Source: JBDHRG01 sp039807445 (GTDB lineage: Bacteria; Pseudomonadota; Gammaproteobacteria; Competibacterales; Competibacteraceae). Taken from it: DNA of 39,381 bases. Position numbers and translations under genes: made by a program. Shown here one piece after another: positions 7,987-16,906 of this stretch. The DNA lies in NCBI GenBank assembly GCA_039807445.1, contig JBDHRG010000013.1, positions 1 to 39,381 of the forward strand, written 5' to 3'. The notes beneath the pieces are model-generated. The model had not been told where the DNA came from. It worked only from the letters and a program-made list of their open reading frames with translations, and did not search any database. The first letter of the stretch is position 1; every line of letters starts with the position of its first letter.

Positions 7987-8292
7987 TCAGGTGCCCGGTG
8001 CGAGCCCCTTGGCCTTGACCAGGCGCTCGAGCGCCTCGTCGCTGTATGCCGCTTCGAGCCGCGCGGCTTCGGCGCGCGCCTCGGCCTCGATCCCGTCGCC
8101 GCAGTCGCGCGGCGCGCTGCGCGCCCAGTCCTCGAGATAGGCATCCGAGCTGCCCTTGCCGGCGCGCATCGCGGCGCGGTCGATCGCGACCTGGAAGCGC
8201 TCGGACAGCGGCACCTTGGCGGCTTCGCGCCCGCGCTTGACGATCACTTGCGCCGGAATGTCGCGCCAGGACACGACGATCAGCTTGGCCAT
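7987..8292 (-). CDS. 'Virulence factor' family protein (PF13769-like), function unknown
   Basis: 101 residues beginning MAKLIVVSWRDIPAQVIVKR and followed by an amphipathic Ala/Glu/Arg-rich helical region. The opening matches a small family named 'virulence factor' in databases. I recall this family mainly as a neighbour of DUF1638 and corrinoid/methylamine-type methyltransferase genes, so the name is probably misleading. It overlaps the end of the DUF1638 gene by 13 bases, indicating translational coupling. No catalytic motif or Cys cluster is visible. A role in assembling or protecting the corrinoid methyltransferase system is inferred from context only. Confidence 0.7.
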   Translation of the reverse strand: MAKLIVVSWRDIPAQVIVKRGREAAKVPLSERFQVAIDRAAMRAGKGSSDAYLEDWARSAPRDCGDGIEAEARAEAARLEAAYSDEALERLVKAKGLAPGT

Positions 8293-8900
8293 GCGTGCGC
8301 TCCTCGAGCGTGGATCGCGACCAGGCGGCGTCCGAGCTCGCCGTAGCCGGTGTGGCGGTGTTCGTAGGCCAGTCCCAGGCGCTCGGCGGCCGCGCGCGCG
8401 CGCGCTTCCAGCGCCGGGTCGCGGGTCTGCGCCAGGTAGACCAGACGGCGGTAGTGGCCGAAGTACATCGGCCCGAGCTCGGGGTGGCGGTCGAGGCCGA
8501 GGCCGCGGATCACCAGGCGCTCGAAGTGGCGGGCGAGGAAGTCGGTCAGGTAGAAGCTACCCGGCTCCTCCTCGGCCAGCGCCGCGAACGCGTCGCTGCT
8601 GGCGAAGAATTCGTAGCAGTGCGCCCCCGGCAGCCGCTCGACGCCTTCCTCGGCGAGCACCGCATCGAGCAACCCGCCGGTGCCGCAGTCGCCATAGGCG
8701 ACGAACACCTCGAGCCCGTCCGCCTTCGCCGCACGCACCGCCGCGCGCACCGCGCCGGGGATGGCTTGCGGCGCGTTGTGCAGCTCGGCCGGCAGGCAGC
8801 GCACCTCGACCTCGGCCCAGCGGTTGGCGCGGCACACCGCGACGACTTCACGGGCGATCGCGCCGCAGGCGACGATCGCGAGGCGGACCGCCCGCGTCAT
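8280..8900 (-). CDS. DUF1638 family protein, probably metal-binding, linked to corrinoid methyl transfer
   Basis: 206 residues. The sequence matches DUF1638 in its landmarks: VACGAIAREVVAVC, a Cys in VRCLPAELHN, FVAYGDCGTGGLLDA, and HCYEFFASS. The spaced Cys and His residues could ligate a metal, but I can show only their presence. Members are typically found in gene neighbourhoods with MttB-type methyltransferases, corrinoid proteins and RACo-type activators, as here. The ATG at 8900 has GGAG 9 bases upstream. The gene overlaps the following 'virulence factor' gene. Biochemical function is not known to me. Confidence 0.72.
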   Translation of the reverse strand: MTRAVRLAIVACGAIAREVVAVCRANRWAEVEVRCLPAELHNAPQAIPGAVRAAVRAAKADGLEVFVAYGDCGTGGLLDAVLAEEGVERLPGAHCYEFFASSDAFAALAEEEPGSFYLTDFLARHFERLVIRGLGLDRHPELGPMYFGHYRRLVYLAQTRDPALEARARAAAERLGLAYEHRHTGYGELGRRLVAIHARGAHAWPS

Positions 8901-8923
8901 CGCTGCATCTCCATTGCCGGAGG

Positions 8924-9057
8924 GCGGGGTGAGGGGGATGCTGCGGAGCGGATTACGCGCGCCGCGGGCGCATGGACAGCGCGGAGCGGCGCCGTACCTC
9001 GGAGGCATACAGGGATGTATGCCGAGAATGAGCGCAGCAGCATCCCCCCCACCCCGC
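8924..9057. repeat. Nested intergenic palindrome (REP/MITE-like)
   Basis: Between the corrinoid gene and DUF1638, arms of about 21 bases (8924-8944 and 9037-9057) are near-perfect reverse complements. Inside them a perfect 8-bp stem GGCATACA/TGTATGCC (9004-9011 and 9016-9023) has a 4-base loop. The nested hairpin layout resembles repetitive extragenic palindromes. It could stabilise or attenuate the transcript after the corrinoid gene and so set the stoichiometry of the downstream genes. Confidence 0.6.
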
Positions 9058-9088
9058 TTCGTGCCACGGCAGCGATCATTTACAGGTC

Positions 9089-9790
9089 TCAGGCCCGCGC
9101 GGCGCGGCGCGCAGCGACCAGACTCTTGGCAGTCTCGACCGCGACCGCCGCGTCGCGACAGTAGGCGTCGGCGCCGACCGCGCTGCCGAAGGCTTCGTTC
9201 AGCGGCGCACCGCCGACCAGGACGATGAAGTCGTCGCGCAGGCCCTTCTCCTTCAGCGTGTCGATCACCACCTTCATGTACGGCATCGTCGTGGTCAGCA
9301 GCGCCGACATGCCGAGGATGTCGGGCTTGTGCTGCTCGAGCGCCTCGAGGTAGTTCTCGACCGGGTTATTGATGCCGATGTCGATCACCTCGAAGCCGGC
9401 GCCCTCCATCATCATCGCGACCAGGTTCTTGCCGATGTCGTGGATGTCGCCCTTGACGGTGCCGATCACCATCTTGCCCACCGACTCGGCGCCGGTTTCG
9501 GCGAGCAGCGGGCGCAGGATCTCCATGCCGCCCTTCATCGCGTTCGCCGCCATCAGCACCTCGGGCACGAACAGGATGCCGTCGCGGAAGTCGATGCCGA
9601 CGATACGCATGCCTTCGACCAGCGCGTCGTTCAGGACCTTGTCGGGGGACCAGTCGCGGCCGAGCAGGATGCGCGTGCCTTCCTCGATCTCTTCCCGCAG
9701 GCCGTTGTAGAGGTCGTCGTGCATCTGCTCGACCAGTTCGTCGTCGGACAGCGCGTTCAGATCGAGTTCTTGCTCGAATTCGTCGGCCAT
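9089..9790 (-). CDS. Corrinoid (B12-binding) methyltransferase protein, MtbC/MtgC type
   Basis: 233 residues. The N-terminal 95 residues form the four-helix cap domain. From about residue 105 comes a Rossmann-like B12 domain with the base-off/His-on motif DIHDIG (115-120, cobalt ligand H117), the SALLTTTM strand-loop and the GGAPLN motif. This is the methyl carrier of a three-component system: a substrate methyltransferase loads it and the MtgA-like enzyme at 5475-6383 unloads it to THF. It is the first gene of the leftward cluster, starting at ATG 9790 with GGGGAG upstream and a divergent 265-bp gap to purU. Family members serve methylamines, betaine or aromatic methyl ethers; the substrate is not readable from this protein. 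Confidence 0.9.
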   Translation of the reverse strand: MADEFEQELDLNALSDDELVEQMHDDLYNGLREEIEEGTRILLGRDWSPDKVLNDALVEGMRIVGIDFRDGILFVPEVLMAANAMKGGMEILRPLLAETGAESVGKMVIGTVKGDIHDIGKNLVAMMMEGAGFEVIDIGINNPVENYLEALEQHKPDILGMSALLTTTMPYMKVVIDTLKEKGLRDDFIVLVGGAPLNEAFGSAVGADAYCRDAAVAVETAKSLVAARRAARA

Positions 9791-10055
9791 GGTGTTCGGC
9801 TCCCCTCGGGTGGTCTGCCGCGGGCTGCGGCTTTTGGACCGTAGGTTAGGCGCCGCCCCGACGCCACTGCTGACGCTCGCGCGACCCGCGGTTGCCGACA
9901 GGCGACACCCTGCAAACCGCGGCAAGGAACCCCGTCGCAGCACCGCAAGCCTCGGTCGCTGCGGGAAAAGTCGACACCCGGGCATCGCGGCAGTCTGTCG
10001 CACAGACCGGCGCGAATGCGCCGCCGTACGCCACCACCGAAGGGGCCCGACACCG

Positions 10056-10928
10056 ATGAGCACCGCGGAGCAACACCGCTACATCCTGACCGCCGCCTGT
10101 CCCGGGATCATCGGGACGATCGCGCGGATCTCGACCTTCCTCGCCGAGCGCGGCTGCTACATCGAGGCGATGCAGCAGTTCGACGACACCCTGACCGGGC
10201 GCTTCTTCCTGCGCGTCGCCTTCCGCACCGAGCCCGGCCGCACCCCCGAGCTCGAGCCGCTGCGCGAGGCGTTCGCCGCCCAGGTCGCGAGCCGCGAGCC
10301 GATGGACTGGGCGATCCACGATCCGCGCCAGTGCATGCGGGTCTTGATCATGGTGTCGAAGTTCGACCACTGCCTCGACGACCTGCTCTACCGCCACCGC
10401 ACCGGCGAGCTGCCGATGGACATCACCGCGGTGGTGTCGAACCATCCCGACCTGCGCGAGCTGGTCGAGTGGCACCGCATCCCCTACCACCACCTGCCGG
10501 TGACGCCCGACACCAAGGCGCAGCAGGAGGCGAAGCTGCTCGAGCTGGTCGCCGAGACGCGCAGCGAGCTCGTCGTGCTGGCGCGCTACATGCAGGTGCT
10601 GTCCGATGCGCTGTGCGAGCGGCTGCGCGGGCGGGCGATCAACATCCACCACTCCTTCCTGCCCGGCTTCAAGGGCGCCAGGCCCTACCACCAGGCGCAC
10701 GCGCGCGGGGTCAAGCTGATCGGCGCCACCGCGCACTACGTCACCGCCGACCTCGACGAGGGGCCGATCATCGAGCAGGTGGTCGAACGCGTCGACCACG
10801 GCTACACGCCCGAGATGCTGGTCGCCGCCGGGCGCGACTCCGAGTCGCTGGCGCTCGCGCGCGCCGTCAAGGCCCACGTCGAGCACCGCGTGTTCCTGAA
10901 CGGCGACCGGACGGTGGTGTTTCCCTGA
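10056..10928 (+). CDS. purU: Formyltetrahydrofolate deformylase
   Basis: 290 residues: an N-terminal ACT domain (about 1-85) followed by a formyltransferase fold. The catalytic triad of the family is visible as N196 and H198 (NIHHSFLPGFKGARPY) and D234 (ADLDEGPII). PurU hydrolyses 10-formyl-THF to formate and free THF. Divergent from the corrinoid gene and inside the betaine locus, it would finish C1 oxidation by releasing formate and recycling THF when demethylation floods the folate pool. The FolD step between methylene- and formyl-THF is not in the window. Start at ATG 10056. Confidence 0.92.
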   Translation: MSTAEQHRYILTAACPGIIGTIARISTFLAERGCYIEAMQQFDDTLTGRFFLRVAFRTEPGRTPELEPLREAFAAQVASREPMDWAIHDPRQCMRVLIMVSKFDHCLDDLLYRHRTGELPMDITAVVSNHPDLRELVEWHRIPYHHLPVTPDTKAQQEAKLLELVAETRSELVVLARYMQVLSDALCERLRGRAINIHHSFLPGFKGARPYHQAHARGVKLIGATAHYVTADLDEGPIIEQVVERVDHGYTPEMLVAAGRDSESLALARAVKAHVEHRVFLNGDRTVVFP

Positions 10929-10937
10929 CCGGGCCCG

Positions 10938-11483
10938 ATGGTGAACGCTGTCCACGCCGAGGTTTACGTCGTCATTTCGGCCGCAGCGGCGCCAACCGCT
11001 GGGACTGTCCGCCGGACGGCGGCGAAGCCTACGGCGTGCTCTACACCGCGCTCGAGCCCAAGGGGGCGTTCTACGAGACGCTCGGCCACGCGCTGCACGA
11101 GCAGATCTTCTCCGACACCGAGCTGGCCGAGCGCACGCTGTGGACGCTCGAGCTGCCCGCGCCCCTGACGCTGGTCGATCTGAGCGACGACGGCCTGGCG
11201 CGGCTGCGGGTCGACGTGCGGCTGACCAGCATCCGCGACCTGGCCGTACCGCAAGCCTGGTCGCGCGCCTTGCACGAGCACCCGGCGCACGCCGACGGCA
11301 TCGTGTACGTCTCGCGCCGCCAGCCGCAGCTGCGCTGCGCTGTTCGAGCGCGCCGCCCCGCGGCTGCCCCCCGGCAGCGGCGAGCGCCTGCGCTACTGGC
11401 AGCACCCCGACACCGGCGAGACGGCCGTCGACTGGATCGAGGCACGCGGCGGAACGATCGTGATCGAGGGCTTGCTCGGCTGA
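10938..11483 (+). pseudogene. RES-domain protein gene, disrupted by two frameshifts
   Basis: Read with frame changes, this encodes a complete RES-like domain: VY(R)RHFGRSGANRWD, then YGVLYTALEPKGAFYETLG, and finally SRRQPQLRCA joined to LFERAAPRLPPGSGERLRYW, ending at the TGA at 11481. From the ATG at 10938 the frame must shift near 10967, where one missing C would restore TACCGTCGTCAT. It must shift again near 11335, where CTGCG occurs twice before CTG and a third copy would restore the frame. RES proteins are NAD-degrading toxins (usually paired with Xre-type antitoxins). No antitoxin gene is next to it. Either the gene has decayed or the assembly carries indel errors. Confidence 0.7.
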
Positions 11484-11529
11484 CGAACGGCAAGCAGGGC
11501 ATTCCCCCCTGCAAAAGGGGGGAAATCCG

Positions 11530-12471
11530 TCAGACGCCGAGGTACTTCTTCACCGCGGCGGTGCCGTCCTTGCCGTCGAGCGTGGTCACGCCCTCGAGCC
11601 AGGCGTCGAGCACCTGCGGGTTCTGCTTCAGCCAGGCGCGCGCGGCCTGCTCGGGCTTCTGCTTGTCGTTGAGTATGCCGCCCATGATCGCGTTCTCCAT
11701 CGCCAGCGTGAACCCCAGGTTCTTCAGCAACCGCCCGACGTTCGGGCAGCGCTCGCTGTAGCCGGCCGCGGTGTTGGTGTGGACGGTGGCGCCGCCGTAG
11801 TTGGGGCCGAACCAGTCGTCGCCGCCGCTGAGGTAGTTCATCTTGAACTGGGTGTTCATCGGGTGCGGCTCCCAGCCGAGGAACACCATCCACTCCTGCG
11901 CCTTCTCGGCGCGCCCGACCTGCACCAGCATGCCCGCCTCGCTCGACTCGACCAGCCTGAAGTCGCCGAGGCCATAGGCGTTGGCCTTGAGCATCTTCTC
12001 GATCACCAGGTTGCCGTCGTTGCCGGCCTCGATGCCGTAGATCTTGCCGCCGAGCTGGTCCTTGAACCGGGCGATGTCCTTGAAGTCTCGCAGGCCGGCC
12101 TCGTAGACGTAGCTCGGCACCGCCAGCGTGTACTTGGCACCCTCGAGGTTGGTGCGCACCACCTCGACGCTCTGGTCGTCGAGGTAGGGTTTGATGAAGG
12201 TTTCCATCGTCGGCATCCAGTTGCCGAGGAACACGTCGATGTCCTTCTTCTTCATGCCGACGAAGGCCACCGGTACCGAGGTGATCTGCGTCTTCGGCTT
12301 GTAGCCCAGCCCCTCGAGCACCAGCGAGGCGGTCGCGGTGGTCGCGGTGATGTCGGTCCAGCCGACGTCGGCGAAGCGCACGTTCTTGCAGGCGGCCGGA
12401 TCGCCGGCCGCGTGCGCCGCGGCCGAGAAGGCCAGCACGGCGAGTGCGAGACTGCTGCTGATCTTGTTCAT
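11530..12471 (-). CDS. Choline/betaine ABC transporter substrate-binding protein (ChoX/ProX type)
   Basis: 313 residues with a Sec signal peptide (MNKISSSLALAVLAFSAAAHA, cleavage near 21-22), so the mature protein is periplasmic. It belongs to the OpuAC/ProX family. VGWTDITATTATASLVLEGLGY and DVFLGNWMP (79-87) match ChoX-like binding proteins, where aromatic residues form the cage for the trimethylammonium group. It is the likely third component of the importer encoded at 119-2173. It is transcribed divergently from betI, with operator-like repeats in the shared region, so BetI could control it too. The ATG at 12471 precedes a clear signal sequence; the longer upstream frame is not needed. 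Confidence 0.9.
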   Translation of the reverse strand: MNKISSSLALAVLAFSAAAHAAGDPAACKNVRFADVGWTDITATTATASLVLEGLGYKPKTQITSVPVAFVGMKKKDIDVFLGNWMPTMETFIKPYLDDQSVEVVRTNLEGAKYTLAVPSYVYEAGLRDFKDIARFKDQLGGKIYGIEAGNDGNLVIEKMLKANAYGLGDFRLVESSEAGMLVQVGRAEKAQEWMVFLGWEPHPMNTQFKMNYLSGGDDWFGPNYGGATVHTNTAAGYSERCPNVGRLLKNLGFTLAMENAIMGGILNDKQKPEQAARAWLKQNPQVLDAWLEGVTTLDGKDGTAAVKKYLGV

Positions 12472-12590
12472 CGTCTGTCTCTCTCCCCTGGATGGTCGTC
12501 GATGCCGCCTCCGGCGGCGCTCCCGGTCCTCCCTGCCCGCGGACGCGCCTTCCCGATCGAGGCTGACCGACAGCGTAGTACATTTTTTTG

Positions 12591-12604
12591 ATTGGACGTT
12601 CAAT
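12591..12604. promoter_or_regulatory. BetI-type operator, site 1
   Basis: ATTGGACGTTCAAT is an inverted repeat with one mismatch, in the AT-rich divergent promoter region between the binding-protein gene and betI. It closely resembles the palindromes bound by BetI at bet promoters. Its place within the probable promoter fits choline-relieved repression. Confidence 0.65.
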
Positions 12605-12619
12605 AAAAAAATGATCTAT

Positions 12620-12638
12620 GTTGAGTCGACCGCTCAAC
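12620..12638. promoter_or_regulatory. BetI-type operator, site 2
   Basis: GTTGAG (12620-12625) and CTCAAC (12633-12638) form a perfect 6-bp inverted repeat around 7 bases, just upstream of the betI ribosome binding site and 15 bases from site 1. The half-site TTGA/TCAA is shared with site 1. It may be a second or auxiliary BetI dimer site. Confidence 0.45.
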
Positions 12639-12657
12639 ACACCGGAGACCGGGAGCG

Positions 12658-13277
12658 ATGCCGAAGCTCGGAATGGAACCGATTCGCAGACAGCAGCTGA
12701 TCGAGGCGACGATCGCCTCGATCAGCGAGCACGGCTTCGCCGACGCCACCGTGGCACGGATCAGCAAGGCCGCCGGCGTCTCGGCGGGCATCATCCACCA
12801 CTACTTCGGCGGCAAGAACGAGCTGTTCGAGGCGACGATGCGCAGCCTGTTGCGCGAGCTGCACGTCGAGGTCGCCCGGCGCATGGCCGGCGCGCCCGGC
12901 CCGCGCGCGCGGATCGAGGCGATCGTCGACGGCAACTTTTCCGAGCGCCAGTTCGAGCCGACCGCGGTCACCGCGTGGCTGGCGTTCTGGGCCCAGGTGC
13001 CGCACGTGCCGGCGCTGGCGCGGCTGCAGGCGGTCAACGCCCGGCGGCTGCAGTCGAACCTGCGCCACTCGCTGCGCACCCTGCTGCCCGCGGACGCCGC
13101 CGAGGAAGCCGCCTTCGGCATGGCGGCGCTGATCGACGGCCTGTGGCTGCGCGCCGCGCTGACCGGCACCCCGGACATCGAGCGCGCCCGCGCCACCGCA
13201 CGCGGCTACCTGGCACGGCTGCTCGCCACGCGCCCGAGCGCCGAGCACGAACACCAAACCACCGAGGAGACCACCCC

Positions 13278-13281
<4 letters not shown>
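12658..13281 (+). CDS. betI: TetR-family repressor of the choline-betaine pathway
   Basis: 207 residues. The N-terminal TetR helix-turn-helix (GFADATVARISKAAGVSAGI followed by HHYFGGKNELFEATM, about 26-61) is nearly identical in character to BetI proteins. The C-terminal ligand domain includes TAWLAFWAQVPHVPALARLQ, the aromatic-rich helix of the family. BetI represses betIBA and releases DNA on binding choline. It is the first gene of betI-betB-betA and overlaps betB by an ATGA. Start at ATG 12658 with GGGAG close upstream. Two operator-like repeats lie immediately 5'. Confidence 0.93.
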
Positions 13282-14747
<1,466 letters not shown>

Positions 14748-14761
14748 CGTCCCTTCCCCGC

Positions 14762-14785
14762 CCCTCCCCCGGCCAAGGGGGAGGG
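14762..14785. repeat. Intergenic GC hairpin between betB and betA
   Basis: CCCTCCCCC (14762-14770) pairs with GGGGGAGGG (14777-14785) around a 6-base loop. There is no T-tract, so readthrough into betA is expected, with possible modulation of betA level. A similar CCTCCCCT/AGGGGAGG element lies at 34990-35009. Confidence 0.5.
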
Positions 14786-14828
14786 AGCTGCCTGATCACC
14801 GATGCATCGCCCGAGCAGGATGGGATCC

Positions 14829-16505
14829 ATGAAGACTGAGGAATTCGATTACGTCATCGTCGGCGCCGGCTCGGCCGGCTGCGTGCTGGCCGCGCGGCTG
14901 AGCGAGGACGTCGGCGTCAGCGTGCTGCTGCTCGAGGCCGGCGGCTCCGACCACCGCTGGGACTGGCGCACGCAGATGCCGGCGGCGCTGGCCTACCCGC
15001 TGATGGGGCGCACCTACAACTGGGGCTACGAGACCGAACCCGAGCCGTACATGAACGACCGGCGCATGGGCTGCGGCCGCGGCAAGGGCCTGGGCGGCTC
15101 GTCGACGATCAACGGCATGGCCTACATCCGCGGCAACGCGCTCGACTACGACGCCTGGGCCGAGGCGAAGGGGCTGGCACACTGGCGCTACAGCGAATGC
15201 CTGCCCTACTTCCGCAAGGCCGAAAGCTATGACAAGGGCGCCAACGACTACCATGGCGGCGACGGCCCGCTGCACGTGACCACGCCCAGGCCCGGCAACA
15301 ACCCGCTCTACCGCGCCTTCATCGAAGCCGGCATGCAGGCCGGCTACGCCGAGACCGACGACCTCAACGGCTATCGCCAGGAAGGCTTCGGGCCGATGGA
15401 CCGCACCACCACCGCCAACGGCCGCCGCTGCAGCACGTCGCGCGCCTACCTCGACCGGGCCCGCAGCCGCGCCAACCTGACGGTGCGCACGCACGCGCAG
15501 ACCGACCGCGTGCTGTTCGAGGGCCGGCGCGCGGTCGGCGTGGTCTACCTCGACGGGCTGCGCCCGATCGAGGTGCGCGCGCGGCGCGAAGTGATCCTGT
15601 CGGGCGGGGCGATCAATTCGCCGCAGATCCTGCTGCGCTCGGGGGTCGGCCCCGCCGACGAACTGACCGTCCTCGGCATCGCGGTGGTGCAGGACCTGCC
15701 CGGCGTCGGCAACAACCTGCAGGACCACCTGGAGATGTACATCCAGTACGAGTGCAAGCAGCCGATCACGCTGTACCCGGCGCTGAAGTGGTGGAACAAG
15801 CCGAAGATCGGCGCCGAGTGGATGTTCTTCGGCACCGGCATCGGCGCCAGCAACCAGTTCGAGGCCGGCGGCTTCATCCGCACCGACGATGCGGTCGAGT
15901 GGCCCAATCTGCAGTACCACTTCGTGCCGGTGGCGATGAACTACGACGGCCGCAACCCGGTGCCGTGCCACGGCTTCCAGGCGCACGTCGGCTCGATGCG
16001 CTCGCCGAGCACTGGCTACGTCAGGCTCGCCTCGCGCGACCCGCACGCGCCGCCGCGCATCCGCTTCAACTACATGGCCAGCGACATCGACTGGCGCGAG
16101 TTCCGCGCCGGCGTGCGCATCACCCGCGAGATCATCGGCCAGCGCGCGATGGACGCCTTCCGCGGCCGCGAGCTCAAGCCCGGCCCCGAGGTGCGCACCG
16201 ACGCCGAGATCGACGCCTTCATCCGCGCACACGCCGAGACCGCCTATCACCCCTCGTGCTCGTGCCGCATGGGCGAGGACCCGCTGGCGGTGGTCGACGG
16301 CCACGGTCGCGTGCACGGCGTCGAGGGCTTGCGCGTGGTCGACGCCTCGATCATGCCGCGCGTGGTCACCGGCAACCTGAACGCGCCGACGATCATGATC
16401 GCCGAGAAACTCGCCGACGCCATCCGCGGCCGCCCGGCGATCGCCCCCTCGACCGCGCCGTACTACGTCGCCAACGGCGCACCGGCGCGCCGCCAGACCG
16501 CCTGA
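14829..16505 (+). CDS. betA: Choline dehydrogenase (GMC flavoprotein)
   Basis: 558 residues, close to the usual 555-560. The FAD-binding GAGSAGC is at 12-18, the GMC signature GLGGSSTINGMAYIRGN follows, the second GMC signature SGGAINSPQILLRSG is near 260, and the catalytic region has HPSCSCRMG with VVDASIMPRVVTGNLNAPT at the end. It oxidises choline to betaine aldehyde (and can go on to betaine) at the inner face of the membrane, passing electrons to the respiratory chain. The ATG at 14829 was chosen because AGGA lies about 8 bases upstream. In-frame ATGs at 14802 and 14820 would add residues before the conserved FAD strand. A rho-independent terminator follows. Confidence 0.95.
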   Translation: MKTEEFDYVIVGAGSAGCVLAARLSEDVGVSVLLLEAGGSDHRWDWRTQMPAALAYPLMGRTYNWGYETEPEPYMNDRRMGCGRGKGLGGSSTINGMAYIRGNALDYDAWAEAKGLAHWRYSECLPYFRKAESYDKGANDYHGGDGPLHVTTPRPGNNPLYRAFIEAGMQAGYAETDDLNGYRQEGFGPMDRTTTANGRRCSTSRAYLDRARSRANLTVRTHAQTDRVLFEGRRAVGVVYLDGLRPIEVRARREVILSGGAINSPQILLRSGVGPADELTVLGIAVVQDLPGVGNNLQDHLEMYIQYECKQPITLYPALKWWNKPKIGAEWMFFGTGIGASNQFEAGGFIRTDDAVEWPNLQYHFVPVAMNYDGRNPVPCHGFQAHVGSMRSPSTGYVRLASRDPHAPPRIRFNYMASDIDWREFRAGVRITREIIGQRAMDAFRGRELKPGPEVRTDAEIDAFIRAHAETAYHPSCSCRMGEDPLAVVDGHGRVHGVEGLRVVDASIMPRVVTGNLNAPTIMIAEKLADAIRGRPAIAPSTAPYYVANGAPARRQTA

Positions 16506-16532
16506 TCCTGCCTTCGGGGGTTTCCTTCCTTG

Positions 16533-16556
16533 GGGCGCCTTCACGGCGCCCTTTTT
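16533..16556 (+). terminator. Rho-independent terminator of betIBA
   Basis: GGGCGCC (16533-16539), a 5-base loop, GGCGCCC (16545-16551), then TTTTT. It is a perfect 7-bp stem with a T-run on the plus strand, 28 bases after the betA stop. Confidence 0.9.
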
Positions 16557-16617
16557 CTGGAGTTCGGTCGGATGGGCGTGTCCCGATCGCGTGGCGATGC
16601 TCAGCGCTGCCCCACGG

Positions 16618-16875
16618 TCAGCCGCCGCTCAGCGCCTGGAGGACCTGGACCTCGTCCGCTGGGCCGAGCGGTGCATCGAGGCGCATCACCTGCTCGCGGT
16701 TGACGAAGATGCGGACGTGGCGGCGGATCGAGCCCTGCTCGTCGATCATCCGGAAGCGGATTCCCGGGAAGCGACGATCGAGCTCGGCGAGCAACTCGCC
16801 TACCGTCGCGCCGTCCGCCTCGACCACGTCTTGCCGCGTGTACGAGCGCAACGGTGTGGGAACGAACACTTTCAT
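16618..16875 (-). CDS. MoaD/ThiS-family ubiquitin-like small protein
   Basis: 85 residues: a beta-grasp sulfur-carrier-like protein with conserved FPGIRFRMIDEQGSIRRHVR and NREQ segments and an LSGG ending. The C-terminal diglycine is what an E1-like enzyme adenylates in MoaD and ThiS. No moaE, thiG or E1-like gene is adjacent, so it is probably not the housekeeping molybdopterin subunit. It lies 31 bases downstream of the BNR-repeat gene on the same strand, suggesting one transcript. The ATG at 16875 has GGGGAG 6 bases upstream. Confidence 0.8.
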   Translation of the reverse strand: MKVFVPTPLRSYTRQDVVEADGATVGELLAELDRRFPGIRFRMIDEQGSIRRHVRIFVNREQVMRLDAPLGPADEVQVLQALSGG

Positions 16876-16906
16876 TCCGAACTCCCCGATCGGAGGTGGA
16901 CATTCT

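Noticed and set aside
9791..10055. Cobalamin riboswitch upstream of the corrinoid gene
   Set aside because: I could not find a recognisable B12-box or the expected multi-stem layout in this gap.
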